A DNA stretch of 52,728 bases from positions 1 to 52,728 of the forward strand of contig DATGLW010000061.1 of NCBI GenBank assembly GCA_035293965.1, in the 5' to 3' direction. The position numbers were made by a program, and so were the translations under genes. Source of the DNA: DATGLW01 sp035293965 (lineage in GTDB: Bacteria > Actinomycetota > Acidimicrobiia > Acidimicrobiales > RAAP-2). Below, piece after piece: positions 30,805 to 39,365 of this stretch (position 1 is the stretch's first letter; each line of letters opens with the position of its first letter). The notes below the pieces were generated by a model. The model searched no databases and was not told where the DNA came from. It was given only the letters and a program-made list of their open reading frames with translations.

Positions 30805-30969
30805 CCTGCGGCGGGCACCGGGGCGCCGGCCGCAGCGTGGCCTCGGAGCGACGAGGCCGGCGGGGCCGGGGCGCCCGACGCGGTCGATCTGGTCGACGAG
30901 TGGGGTTACGAGTCCTTCCCGCTGAGCGACCCGCCGCAGTCCTGGCGCTCCGACCGCCTGCGAAGATGA
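30805..30969 (+). pseudogene. small ORF ending ESFPLSDPPQSW, no start codon
   Basis: The frame after a TAA at 30802 stays open to TGA 30967-30969. From 30871 it reads APDAVDLVDEWGYESFPLSD and then PPQSWRSD. The ESFPxSDPPxxW ending resembles small actinobacterial proteins of unknown function. No ATG, GTG or TTG exists in this frame, but GTG 30837 opens the neighbouring frame and a single frameshift in the GC-rich stretch would join them. It is either a decayed gene, a sequencing error or a non-canonical start. Its TGA overlaps an in-frame ATG of transketolase (ATGA at 30966). Confidence 0.35.
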
Positions 30970-30992
30970 GCGATGCCAGAGGAGGTGCGCCC

Positions 30993-32891
30993 ATGACCCC
31001 CGAAGAGCTCGTCTCGACCGCCGCAGTGGCCACCCAGCTCCGCGTGGACGCCATCCGGTGCTCCACGGCAGCCGGGTCCGGCCACCCGACGTCGTCGCTG
31101 TCGGCGGCCGACCTGATGGCGGTGCTCGTGGCGCGCCACCTCCGCTACGACTGGGAGCGCCCTGACCTCGCCACCAACGACCACCTGGTGTTCTCCAAGG
31201 GCCACGCCTCCCCCCTCCTCTACGCCGTCTTCCGGGCCGCGGGCGCCGTCAGCGAGGAGGAGCTCCTCACCACCTACCGGCGCTTCGGGGCCCGACTGCA
31301 GGGCCATCCCACGCCCGCCCTCCCGTGGGTGGACGTGGCCACCGGTTCGCTGGGCCAGGGCCTGCCCTGCGCGGTCGGCATCGCCCTCGCCGGCGCGCGG
31401 CTCGACGAGCTCGACTACCGCGTGTGGGTCCTGTGCGGCGACAGCGAGATGGCGGAGGGCTCGATCTGGGAGGCCTTCGACAAGGCGGGCCACTACGGGC
31501 TCGCCAACCTGACCGCCATCGTGGACGTGAACCGTCTCGGCCAGCGCGGGCCGACTGAGCTCGGCTGGGACCTCGAGGCCTACGCGCGCCGGGCCGAAGC
31601 GTTCGGCTGGCGGGCGCTCCTCGTCGACGGCCACGACCTCGAGGCGATCGACGCCGCGTTCGCAACCTGCCGGCGCGAGGCCGCGCGGCCGACGGTGGTC
31701 GTCGCCCGGACGATCAAGGGCAAGGGCGTCCCCTCCCTGGAGGACGCGCCGGGCTGGCACGGCCGCGCCCTCCCCGAGGACCTCGCCGAGCAGGCGGTCG
31801 CCGCCCTCGGCGGCCTGAGCGACCTGCGGGTGGTGACGCCGAGGCCCCCCGAGGCACCCCGCGCGGCTGCGCCGGCGCGGCCGCCCCTTCGCCTGCCCCG
31901 CTACGCCGTGGGCGACCGCGTGGCGACGCGGCGGGCCTTCGGCGACGCCCTGGCTGCCCTGTCGGCATGGCCGGACGTGGTGGTGCTCGACGGCGAGGTC
32001 GCCAATTCCACCTACACCGAGGCCTTCGCGTCGGCGTGCCCGGAGCGCTTCTTCGAGATGTTCATCGCCGAGCAGCAGATGATCGCCGCTGCCGTCGGGT
32101 TCTCGGCTCGCGGCTACGTGCCGTTCGCGTCGACCTTCGCCGCCTTCGTGTCGAGGGCGGCCGACTTCGTCCGCATGGCGTCCATCTCGGGCGCGAGCAT
32201 CAGGATCAACGGCTCGCACGCCGGAGTCGAGATCGGGGCGGACGGCCCCTCCCAGATGGGCCTCGAGGACCTGGCCATCATGCAGGCGGTGCACGGGTCG
32301 ACCGTGCTCTACCCCTGCGACGCCGCCTCGGCTGCGCGCCTGACCGCGCTCATGGCCGAGATCCCCGGCGTGTCGTACCTGCGCACGACGCGGGGCGCCT
32401 ACCCCGTCCTCTACGGGCCCGACGAGACCTTCCCCGTCGGCGGGGCGAAGGTCCTGCGAGCCGGCGAGCGCGACGACGTGGCCCTCGTCGGGGCCGGGGT
32501 GACCGTCCACGAGTGCCTGGCGGCCGCCGACGAGCTGGCCCGCCAGGGCGTGTCGGCCCGCGTCCTCGACGCCTACTCGGTCAAGCCGATGGACGGCGCC
32601 GTGCTGGCGGCAGCCTGCGAGGCGACGGGCGGACGCCTGGTGGTGGTGGAGGACCACTACGAGGAGGGCGGGCTCGGCTCGGCGGTGTGGCGGACGCTGC
32701 ACGAGGCCGGGGTGGGCGCCGTGCACGCGGCCCACCTCGCGGTCCGGTTCATGCCGACCTCGGGCACGAGCGCAGAGCTGCTCGACGCGGCCGGCATCTC
32801 CGCCCGCCACGTCGTGGCCGCCGCGCTCGCGGTGCTCGAGGGGCGAACCGGCCAGCCCGGCGAGGCCGTCGCCGAGGGGGCGCGCGAGTGA
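30993..32891 (+). CDS. tkt: transketolase, animal-type length
   Basis: 632 residues from ATG 30993, with GGAGG 8 bp upstream. ATG 30966, in frame and overlapping an upstream stop, would add nine residues. The thiamine-diphosphate domain carries AGSGHPTSSLSAADLMAV, FSKGHASPLLYAV, GSLGQGLPCAVGIALA and CGDSEMAEGSIWEAF. The pyrimidine domain carries FIAEQQMIAAAVGF (catalytic Glu), VPFASTFAAFVSRAADFVRM and GSHAGVEIGADGPSQMGLED. These motifs and the length match the vertebrate/archaeal-like TKT branch rather than the 660-700-residue bacterial TktA. It transfers two-carbon ketol units in the pentose phosphate pathway. A small gene overlaps its stop. Confidence 0.92.
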   Translation: MTPEELVSTAAVATQLRVDAIRCSTAAGSGHPTSSLSAADLMAVLVARHLRYDWERPDLATNDHLVFSKGHASPLLYAVFRAAGAVSEEELLTTYRRFGARLQGHPTPALPWVDVATGSLGQGLPCAVGIALAGARLDELDYRVWVLCGDSEMAEGSIWEAFDKAGHYGLANLTAIVDVNRLGQRGPTELGWDLEAYARRAEAFGWRALLVDGHDLEAIDAAFATCRREAARPTVVVARTIKGKGVPSLEDAPGWHGRALPEDLAEQAVAALGGLSDLRVVTPRPPEAPRAAAPARPPLRLPRYAVGDRVATRRAFGDALAALSAWPDVVVLDGEVANSTYTEAFASACPERFFEMFIAEQQMIAAAVGFSARGYVPFASTFAAFVSRAADFVRMASISGASIRINGSHAGVEIGADGPSQMGLEDLAIMQAVHGSTVLYPCDAASAARLTALMAEIPGVSYLRTTRGAYPVLYGPDETFPVGGAKVLRAGERDDVALVGAGVTVHECLAAADELARQGVSARVLDAYSVKPMDGAVLAAACEATGGRLVVVEDHYEEGGLGSAVWRTLHEAGVGAVHAAHLAVRFMPTSGTSAELLDAAGISARHVVAAALAVLEGRTGQPGEAVAEGARE

Positions 32892-33268
32892 GCCCGGGCT
32901 CCGGCGCCGACGGTGCGCAGGCGACTGGGGAAGGCGAGCACGCGGAGGGCTGGGAGGAGCTCGGCGTCGATGCCGGGGAGGCGGCTGCCTGGCAGGCGAT
33001 CGGGTTCGGGCCCTTCGAGGCGGCGCTCGCCGCGGGCGACGGCTTCACCCCGTCATTCGCTGCCCATTACCGGGCGCAGCTGCGCAGGACCGCGCAGGCG
33101 TGGCTGCGCTCGGGCATGGGCGAGGTGGAAGCCCTGGGCTGGCACCGGGCTGGGTTCGGCGTCGGCGAGGCGCTGCGCTGGCGGGCGCGTGGTGCCGACC
33201 CGCAGGAAGCGGCTCGGCGCGCGGCGGGGTTCTCGTGGTCGCGGGGGGAAGGCGAAGGGAACGGCTGA
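32888..33268 (+). CDS. small Trp/Ala/Gly-repeat protein (126 aa)
   Basis: The GTG start overlaps the transketolase stop (GTGA), so it is translationally coupled. After an acidic, Gly-rich leader it contains degenerate helical units of about 15 residues: AAAWQAIGFGPFEAALAAG, AQAWLRSGMGEVEALGW, HRAGFGVGEALRW, ARGADPQEAARRAAGFSW. Similar W-x2-AGF-x3-EA units occur in uncharacterised actinobacterial and cyanobacterial proteins and may be protein-binding helices. No enzyme motif is present. Its constant coupling partner would tell more about its role. Confidence 0.7.
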   Translation: MSPGSGADGAQATGEGEHAEGWEELGVDAGEAAAWQAIGFGPFEAALAAGDGFTPSFAAHYRAQLRRTAQAWLRSGMGEVEALGWHRAGFGVGEALRWRARGADPQEAARRAAGFSWSRGEGEGNG

Positions 33269-33289
33269 GCGGGGCCCCGGCGGCCCGCG

Positions 33290-34789
33290 TCACCCCGACC
33301 CGGTCGGCGGGGCGGTCGGCGGCTCGCCGAACCCCCCGCCGCCGGGCGTCTCGATCCGCAGGAGGTCGTTCGCCCGCAGGTCGAGCGTCGCCTTGGCCGG
33401 CACCTGCCGGCCGTTGAGCATGATCCGGCCGGGAGCCCCGGGCAGGCCGCCGGCCCGTCCAGCGGGGGAGCGCACCTGGCGATCGGCGATCAGGGAGCAA
33501 CGGCAGTCCTCGAGGACGCGCAGCTCGCGCACCACCCCGTCGCCCCCGCGGTGCTCGCCCCTGCCGCCCGAGCCGAGGCGCAGCGCGTGGCGCTCCACCC
33601 GGATCGGGTAGGCGAGCTCGAGCGCCTCGGCCGGCGTCGACAGCGTGTTGGACATCGCCACGTGGACGCCCGACGGGCCGTCGGCGTCCGGGCACGCGCC
33701 TTGGCCCCCGGCGATCGTCTCGTAGTAGCTGAAGCGCTCGTTGCCGAAGGCGACGTTGTTCATCGTGCCCTGCCCCTGCGCGGGCACCGGCAGCGCCTGG
33801 CCCAGGGCCGCGAAGACGACGTCGACGACCCGAGAGGAGGTCTCGACGTTGCCGGCGGCGACCGCGGCAGGGCTGGTGGCGTTGAGGAGGGAACCCGGCG
33901 GTGCCACGACGCAGACCGGCGCGAACGCCCCGCCACAAGCCGGGAGATCGGGCTCGGTGAGGCAGCGGACGACGAAGTAGCAGGCCGAGCGCGTGACCGC
34001 GAGGGGACAGTTGAGGTTCCCGTCGTGCTGGGGCGCGCTGCCGGCGAAGTCGATCGTGACCTCGTCGCCGTGGACGGTGACCGCAGCCTCCAGCGCGAGC
34101 AAGCCCTCCGGCGCCTCGATCACGTCGCGCGCGGACCAGGTGCCGTCCGGAAGGGCGGCGATCGCGCCCCGCACGACGCGCTCGGAGTACGAGAGGAGCT
34201 CGTCCATGGCCGCGCGAACCCGGTGCCGTCCGTGGTGGGCGCACAATTCGCCGAGACGGCGGTGCGCGAGGTGCAGCGCTGCCAGCTGCGCCCGCAGGTC
34301 GCCCAGCCGCTCGCCGGGATTGCGCATCCGTGCCGTCAGCGTCCGGGCGAGCCCGTCGTCGAGCCGTGTCGGGGGGATGACGATGCCCTCGTCGTCGAGC
34401 CGCCGCGACCGGGCCGGCATGCTCCCCGGCTCGGGGCTGCCCACGTCCGCCCAGTGGGCGCGGGCGACGGCGAAGCCGAGATCGAGGCGTGCGACGAGCG
34501 TCACGTCGGGGAGGTGGGTCCCTCCCGCGTACGGGTCGTTCAGGATCACGACCTCGCCGGGCGCCGGCGCCAGCTCGCGGGCGGCGGCGACGGCCTCTGG
34601 CATGGCACCCAGGTGCACGGGGATGTGCTCGGCCTGGGTGACCATGCGGCCACGGTCGTCGAAGATCGCGGTCGAGCAGTCGCGCCGCTCCTTGATGTTG
34701 GCAGAGAAGGAGGATCGGACGAGCACGGCCCCCATCTCCTCTGCGATCGCGCGCAGCTGGGCGCCCAGGAGCTGCAGCTCGAGGTTCAT
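33290..34789 (-). CDS. hyuB: hydantoinase B/oxoprolinase family protein (HyuB)
   Basis: 499 residues from ATG 34789, whose ATGA overlaps the hyuA stop. Diagnostic stretches are LQLLGAQLRAIAEEMGAVLV, SSFSANIKERRDCSTAIFD, GGTHLPDVTLVARL, PAAVAAGNVETSSRVVDVVF and GSGGRGEHRGGDGVVREL, plus the C-terminal ETPGGGGFGEPP. HyuB is the second catalytic subunit of ATP-dependent N-methylhydantoinase, 5-oxoprolinase and acetophenone/acetone carboxylase-type enzymes. Which reaction applies cannot be told. It has no carboxylase gamma-subunit gene nearby, which argues against a three-subunit carboxylase. Confidence 0.93.
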   Translation of the reverse strand: MNLELQLLGAQLRAIAEEMGAVLVRSSFSANIKERRDCSTAIFDDRGRMVTQAEHIPVHLGAMPEAVAAARELAPAPGEVVILNDPYAGGTHLPDVTLVARLDLGFAVARAHWADVGSPEPGSMPARSRRLDDEGIVIPPTRLDDGLARTLTARMRNPGERLGDLRAQLAALHLAHRRLGELCAHHGRHRVRAAMDELLSYSERVVRGAIAALPDGTWSARDVIEAPEGLLALEAAVTVHGDEVTIDFAGSAPQHDGNLNCPLAVTRSACYFVVRCLTEPDLPACGGAFAPVCVVAPPGSLLNATSPAAVAAGNVETSSRVVDVVFAALGQALPVPAQGQGTMNNVAFGNERFSYYETIAGGQGACPDADGPSGVHVAMSNTLSTPAEALELAYPIRVERHALRLGSGGRGEHRGGDGVVRELRVLEDCRCSLIADRQVRSPAGRAGGLPGAPGRIMLNGRQVPAKATLDLRANDLLRIETPGGGGFGEPPTAPPTGSG

Positions 34790-36588
34790 CGCCGCTCCAG
34801 GACGAGCGTGCCGTGGGCGTCGCTCGTGCCCGACCACCCCGGGCCCACCCAGGCGGTCGAGCCGTCCAACTCGACGACCGCAGGCCCCCGCACCTGGCGC
34901 AGCGCCGACGCGCGCAACGCGACGTAAGGGCCGGGCGTCGTGTCCGCCCAGCGCACGGCGACGAGCTCGATCTCGCGGTCGCGATCCGCGTAGCCGTAGC
35001 GCTGCTCGTGGAGCCGGTGGAAGGCCTCCGCGAGGCCTGGCTGGATCGGCACGGTCAGCTCGAAGGACTGGCCCCGGTAGCGCAGGTCCGCCTCGCCCGC
35101 TGCGGGGAGGGGCCCCGCCTGGGCCAGGGGGCGCACGACCGAGCGAACGGAGTCGCGCCGCTCGTCGCTCGCCGCCAGGCCGAGGGCCGACAGCACGCCT
35201 GCGGTCTCGGGGACGAGCACCGTCTGGATCCCCAGGGCCTCGGCGAGCGCGCAGGCGTGGAGGGGACCGGCGCCGCCGAAGGCGACGAGCGCGCACGCCC
35301 GGGGATCCTGCCCCCGCTCGACCGACACGACTCGCAGCGCGCGCAGCATCTCCGCCTCGGCCACGGCCACCACCTCTGCCGGCTCGAGCCCTGCCATCGC
35401 CCGCTCGGCGGCCGCAGGGTCGAGGTGGATGCCGCCGGGCAGCTCCGCCGGGAGCCTCCCGAGCAGGAGGTTGGCGTCGGTCAGCGTGGGCCGTGTGCCG
35501 CCGTTGCCGTAGCACGCCGGCCCGGGCGCGGCACCGGCGCTCTCGGGGCCGATCCGGAGCGCGCCGCCGCGGTCGCGCCAGACGATGGAGCCGCCGCCGG
35601 CCCCGATCGTGTGCACGTCGATCGTGGGGAGGCGCACCGGCAGCCCGCCCACGGTCCGCTCGGGCGCCCGCTCGGGGAGGCCGTCGCGGATGAGCGACAC
35701 GTCGGTCGAGGTGCCGCCCATGTCGATCGCCAGCGCCATCGGGTACCCGCACGCGCGGGCGATCCGTGCGGCGCCCATGGCGCCGGCAGCCGGTCCGGAG
35801 AGCAGGATGGTGGCCGGGTGGGCCGCCGCCTCGGCCAGGGTCACCACGCCGCCCGAGGAGCGGAAGACGAGGGGCGCTGCCAGGTGGTGCCGCCGGCAGG
35901 CCGCCTCGAGCCCGGCGAGCGCTCGGGCGACCGGGGGCCCGAGGTATGCGTCGACCGCCGTGGTCGAGGCCCGCTCGTACTCGCGGAACTCTGGCGCGAT
36001 CTCGTGCGAGGCGACCACGTGCAGGTGCGGGTGGCGGCGCCGCAGCTCGCGTGCCAGGGCCTGCTCGTGCGAGGGATCGCGGAAGGAGAAGAGGAGGGTG
36101 ACGGCGACGGCCTCGACACCGTCGAGGGGCGGCAGGTGGTCGAGATCGAGCGGCACGAGCACCCCGTCGGGCCCCATGCGCTCGCGCACCCCGTAGCAGC
36201 GCTCGAGCGCCACGACGGGCTCGGGGTGCGGCGAGCAGAGGCGGTAGAGGTGGGCCCTCGTCTGCCGGCGGACGTGCAGGAGATGCTCGAAACCCTCCGT
36301 GGCGACGAAGGCCGTGCGCGCGCCGCGGCGCTCGAGCAGGGTGTTGGTCGCGAGCGTCGTGCCGAGCGTGAAGCGGCCGAGCGGTCGGTCACCGGCGACG
36401 GCTCGCGCGGCGGCGACGATCACCTCGGCCTGCGGCGTTCGCGTCGGCAGCTTCGCCGTCACGACGGTGCCGTCGTCGCCGACGAGGACGGCGTCGGTGA
36501 AGGTGCCGCCGACGTCGATGCCGAGGATCGTCACGGGGCGATGGTACGTGCTGGCGACGTCGCCGCTCCCGCCCTGGCGCTTCCCCAT
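34786..36588 (-). CDS. hyuA: hydantoinase A/oxoprolinase family protein (HyuA)
   Basis: 600 residues from ATG 36588, chosen because GGAGG lies 7 bp upstream; a GTG at 36534 directly before ILGIDVGGTFTDAVL is an alternative. ASKHA-fold ATPase motifs are GIDVGGTFTDAVLV near residue 23, SSGGVVTLAEAAAHP, SGPAAGAMGAARIA, AIDMGGTSTDVSLI and VAFGGAGPLHACALAEALGI. HyuA activates the amide or carbonyl substrate by phosphorylation for HyuB. The 4-bp overlap indicates equimolar synthesis. It lies 105 bp downstream of a binding-protein gene on the same strand, suggesting that protein delivers the substrate. Confidence 0.93.
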   Translation of the reverse strand: MGKRQGGSGDVASTYHRPVTILGIDVGGTFTDAVLVGDDGTVVTAKLPTRTPQAEVIVAAARAVAGDRPLGRFTLGTTLATNTLLERRGARTAFVATEGFEHLLHVRRQTRAHLYRLCSPHPEPVVALERCYGVRERMGPDGVLVPLDLDHLPPLDGVEAVAVTLLFSFRDPSHEQALARELRRRHPHLHVVASHEIAPEFREYERASTTAVDAYLGPPVARALAGLEAACRRHHLAAPLVFRSSGGVVTLAEAAAHPATILLSGPAAGAMGAARIARACGYPMALAIDMGGTSTDVSLIRDGLPERAPERTVGGLPVRLPTIDVHTIGAGGGSIVWRDRGGALRIGPESAGAAPGPACYGNGGTRPTLTDANLLLGRLPAELPGGIHLDPAAAERAMAGLEPAEVVAVAEAEMLRALRVVSVERGQDPRACALVAFGGAGPLHACALAEALGIQTVLVPETAGVLSALGLAASDERRDSVRSVVRPLAQAGPLPAAGEADLRYRGQSFELTVPIQPGLAEAFHRLHEQRYGYADRDREIELVAVRWADTTPGPYVALRASALRQVRGPAVVELDGSTAWVGPGWSGTSDAHGTLVLERR

Positions 36589-36693
36589 GCGGGGGCCTCC
36601 AGCCTGGAGGTCACCCAGGTGGGCAAAGCGGGGCGGGCCGGCCGCTCAACGACGCGCCGGGCGCGTCAGCCGCCGCACGACGGCGGCACGCGG

Positions 36694-38013
36694 TCAGCCG
36701 CTGAACGACGGCGGCACGGTGACCAGGTTCCCGCAGAGCGGCTTGCCCCCGAAGGCGGGGACGAACCTCCCACCTTTCATCTGCACGTAGATGGCGCAGC
36801 TCCGCCGCGGCAGCATCCCTGCGGTCCCGAAGTGCTTGAAGGTGACGGGGCTCGCGAACAGGCCGTTCCCGGGGTTCCACGAGCCGACCTGGCGCAAGTT
36901 GTGGATGAAGGAGGACTGCGTCAGGTGCTTTCCGGCGTGCTCGAGGCCGTAGATCATGAGGTCCGCAGCAGTGTAGGCACCCCAGAGCCCGAGGTCCGGC
37001 ACGCCGCCCGTGAACTTGGGGTCGTAGCGCCGGAGGACCGAGAGCATCGTCTTGACGGCGGCGTTGGGTGTCGTGAAGTTCATCGGCGCGGCGAAGTAGG
37101 ACCCCTCGACCGCGGCACGAGCGGTCGGGTTGTCGAGGACGTCGTTGTCGTAGCCCTCTGCCATCACGTTCGGCACCTTGCCGAGGCCCGCATCCTTGAG
37201 GGCGGCCGCCAGCGCGACGTCGGGAGCGTCGGTGAAGGCGGACGTCACCCCGTTGCAGCCCAGATGCTTGATCTGCAGGACCGTGGCCGTCCAGTCGGTC
37301 GGCGCGAAGGGCAGCGAGTCGTTGAAATAGCAGATGGAGACGCCCTCCTTCTTCGCCGCGTACGCCTCCTCGTTGAGGCTGTTCACGGCCGACTGCGGGA
37401 AGCTCGCGGTCATGAGGGCCAGCTTGGTGACGCCGAGTTGCTTCCAGAGGGGGCTTTCGTACGTGTGGTACGCGCCGGAGAGCTCGCCGATGGGCGTGTC
37501 GACGTCGAACATGTTCGTGAAGGGCTGCTGCCCCCATTCGGGACCGTCGATGCCGAAGCCCGTGACCGGCACGCCAGCCTGCTGGGCGACGCGGTCGCCG
37601 CCGTAGAAGAAGGCGGAGTCCTCGATGATCCCGAAGACGTGGTGGATCGACACGAGATCGTTGACCGCCGTTTGGGCCCCGGTCGGGCTGGAGGTGGAGT
37701 CGACGGTCACCAGCTTGAGGGGGTGACCGTCCACGCCGCCGTGCGCGTTCTGGTACGCGATCCGCGCCTGGGCGCCGCCTGGACCGTCGGCGAAGGTCGA
37801 GGCGGCCACGCCGGTCAGGTCCCCCACGAATCCGAGGACGATCGGCGACTTGGCGGCCGCGGCCGGTTCCACGCCGACCGCAGCGAGGGCGGATGCGGCC
37901 AGCGAGACGGCGCCCAGGGCCAGCGCGAGGCCGCCGCGGATTTGGCAGGCTCCCCCGCGGTGCCTTGTCCGCCCCCCATTACGCAGCCGAGCCTGTCCGT
38001 GCTTCGCGCGCAT
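36694..38013 (-). CDS. branched-chain amino acid-type ABC transporter substrate-binding protein
   Basis: 439 residues; GGGAAGGGGG upstream of ATG 38013. A Sec signal is present, with a basic N-region, hydrophobic LALALGAVSLAASALAAVG and an AxA-like cleavage site near residue 54 (PAAAAK). The mature part follows the Leu/Ile/Val-binding (type I periplasmic) fold: IVLGFVGDLTGVAAS, GGAQARIAYQNAHGGVDGHP, VNDLVSIHHVFGIIEDSAFF, AGVPVTGFG and WGAYTAADLMIYGLEHAG. No permease or ATPase for such a system is in the window, so it is an orphan. Its position before hyuAB suggests it binds a hydantoin- or lactam-like compound. Confidence 0.9.
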   Translation of the reverse strand: MRAKHGQARLRNGGRTRHRGGACQIRGGLALALGAVSLAASALAAVGVEPAAAAKSPIVLGFVGDLTGVAASTFADGPGGAQARIAYQNAHGGVDGHPLKLVTVDSTSSPTGAQTAVNDLVSIHHVFGIIEDSAFFYGGDRVAQQAGVPVTGFGIDGPEWGQQPFTNMFDVDTPIGELSGAYHTYESPLWKQLGVTKLALMTASFPQSAVNSLNEEAYAAKKEGVSICYFNDSLPFAPTDWTATVLQIKHLGCNGVTSAFTDAPDVALAAALKDAGLGKVPNVMAEGYDNDVLDNPTARAAVEGSYFAAPMNFTTPNAAVKTMLSVLRRYDPKFTGGVPDLGLWGAYTAADLMIYGLEHAGKHLTQSSFIHNLRQVGSWNPGNGLFASPVTFKHFGTAGMLPRRSCAIYVQMKGGRFVPAFGGKPLCGNLVTVPPSFSG

Positions 38014-38056
38014 CGCGCCCCCTTCCCGACGACCTGTTGCGCCCGGTCCGCCGCCA

Positions 38057-38079
38057 CCGTAACGTAACGCACGTTACGG
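38057..38079. promoter_or_regulatory. palindromic operator between the binding protein and the hydrolase
   Basis: CCGTAACG (38057-38064) and CGTTACGG (38072-38079) are an 8-bp inverted repeat. The inner part reads GTAACG-CA-CGTTAC, and an extra GTAACG overlaps the left arm. It lies in the divergent 105-bp gap, 43 bp from the binding-protein ATG and 39 bp from the hydrolase GTG. The form suits a TetR- or GntR-type dimer; the TetR gene at 39366 is the nearest candidate. Confidence 0.6.
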
Positions 38080-38118
38080 ATCAACCCGCCGAAGAGGGCG
38101 GACTGAGGGGAGGGATCG

Positions 38119-39183
38119 GTGCCGGAGTCGTTCAGCCTGAGGATCGACGTCACGGAGGCGGCCGGGCTGGGGCAACCGGCCGAGGTGGCGCTCACCGTGC
38201 ACCTGCCGGACGCGGGCACCCTTCCGGCACGGCCCGTCGTCTGCTTTGCGAAGCCCGGCGGCGGGTATTCGAAGGGCTATTTCACGACCGACTTGCCCGG
38301 TCCGGGGCGCGGCGCGCAGGCCGACTGGCACGCGCGACGGGGGTGGGTGTTCGTGTCGGTCGACCATCTCGGCGTGGGCGAGAGCACGGTGATCGACGAT
38401 GCCGAACGCCTGAACTACACGAACGTGACGGCCGCCAGCCAGGCCGCCGAGCGTCAGGTGCTCGCCCGGCTCGGCGATGGCACGCTCGCCGACGGATTTC
38501 CCGCCCTGGCTCATCCGCTGACGCTCGGGATCGGTCAGTCGATGGGGGGCTGCCTGACGGTCGTGCAGCAGGGTCGTTTCCACTGTTACCACGGCATCGG
38601 CGTTCTCGGCTACAGCGCCGTGCACACGACGGTCCTCCTCGCCCCGGGGCTGCGCCGCCTCATGCCCTGGGTTCCCCGCGACGTCGTGCCGAGCTCGGGC
38701 ATCGCCGTCGCCCCGCCGGCGGTGATGGAGGGCGTCGTCCCCGCGGGGGCCGGCCCGGCAGCAGCTCGTGACGACGCGCCGCCCGACATGGCCTGGGGCT
38801 TCCATTTCGATGACGTCGACGTCGCCATCCAACGCCAGGACCTCGAGGACTTTCCAACCCGCAACGGGCACGTCCCGCCCTGGGGCTCCGCCACGCTGCC
38901 CGGCTGCATCGCTCCGTGGTGCATGGCCCCCGGGGCCATCGCGCCCGAGGCCGCCGCCGTCACGGTGCCGGTCCTCGTCGCGATGGGCGAGCGGGACGTC
39001 ATCGAGGATCCCCGCGGTGAGGTGCGCGCCTACAAGTCGTCCCCGGCAGTCGATCTGTTCATCTGCCCGCGCATGGGGCACATGCACAACTTCGCCGGGA
39101 CCCGCGAGCTGTTCTGGCACCGCATCGAGACGTGGGCCGCGTGGGTGCAGGCCTTCGACGAGCGTTCCGGGCTCCATCGCTGA
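38119..39183 (+). CDS. alpha/beta hydrolase-fold protein
   Basis: 354 residues from GTG 38119, with GAGGGGAGGGA upstream. The nucleophile elbow is GIGQSMGGCL (Ser in GxSxG), preceded by the WVFVSVDHLGVGES loop. A late Asp (ERDVIEDP) and His (GHMHNF) complete a plausible triad. A central Pro/Gly-rich cap (residues 190-275) is longer than in small esterases. Likely an esterase, lactonase or amidase. Divergent from the binding-protein/hyuAB set across a shared palindrome, so it may act on the same class of substrate; this is inference. Confidence 0.78.
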   Translation: MPESFSLRIDVTEAAGLGQPAEVALTVHLPDAGTLPARPVVCFAKPGGGYSKGYFTTDLPGPGRGAQADWHARRGWVFVSVDHLGVGESTVIDDAERLNYTNVTAASQAAERQVLARLGDGTLADGFPALAHPLTLGIGQSMGGCLTVVQQGRFHCYHGIGVLGYSAVHTTVLLAPGLRRLMPWVPRDVVPSSGIAVAPPAVMEGVVPAGAGPAAARDDAPPDMAWGFHFDDVDVAIQRQDLEDFPTRNGHVPPWGSATLPGCIAPWCMAPGAIAPEAAAVTVPVLVAMGERDVIEDPRGEVRAYKSSPAVDLFICPRMGHMHNFAGTRELFWHRIETWAAWVQAFDERSGLHR

Positions 39184-39365
39184 TCGATTGAGAGGGGCGA
39201 TCAGCACGGAGGCTCGGCGCCATCGAGTGAGGGTGGCGAACCTCCTGAGGCCGCCTCGTCAGACCGATAGCCGGCGTGGCCCATGACTTGCGATCTCGCA
39301 GAGAGCAGCCGTCCTCGATCGAGGCACATCGGTGCGCTGGGCGGGAAAGGGCTAGAAAGAGCCCT

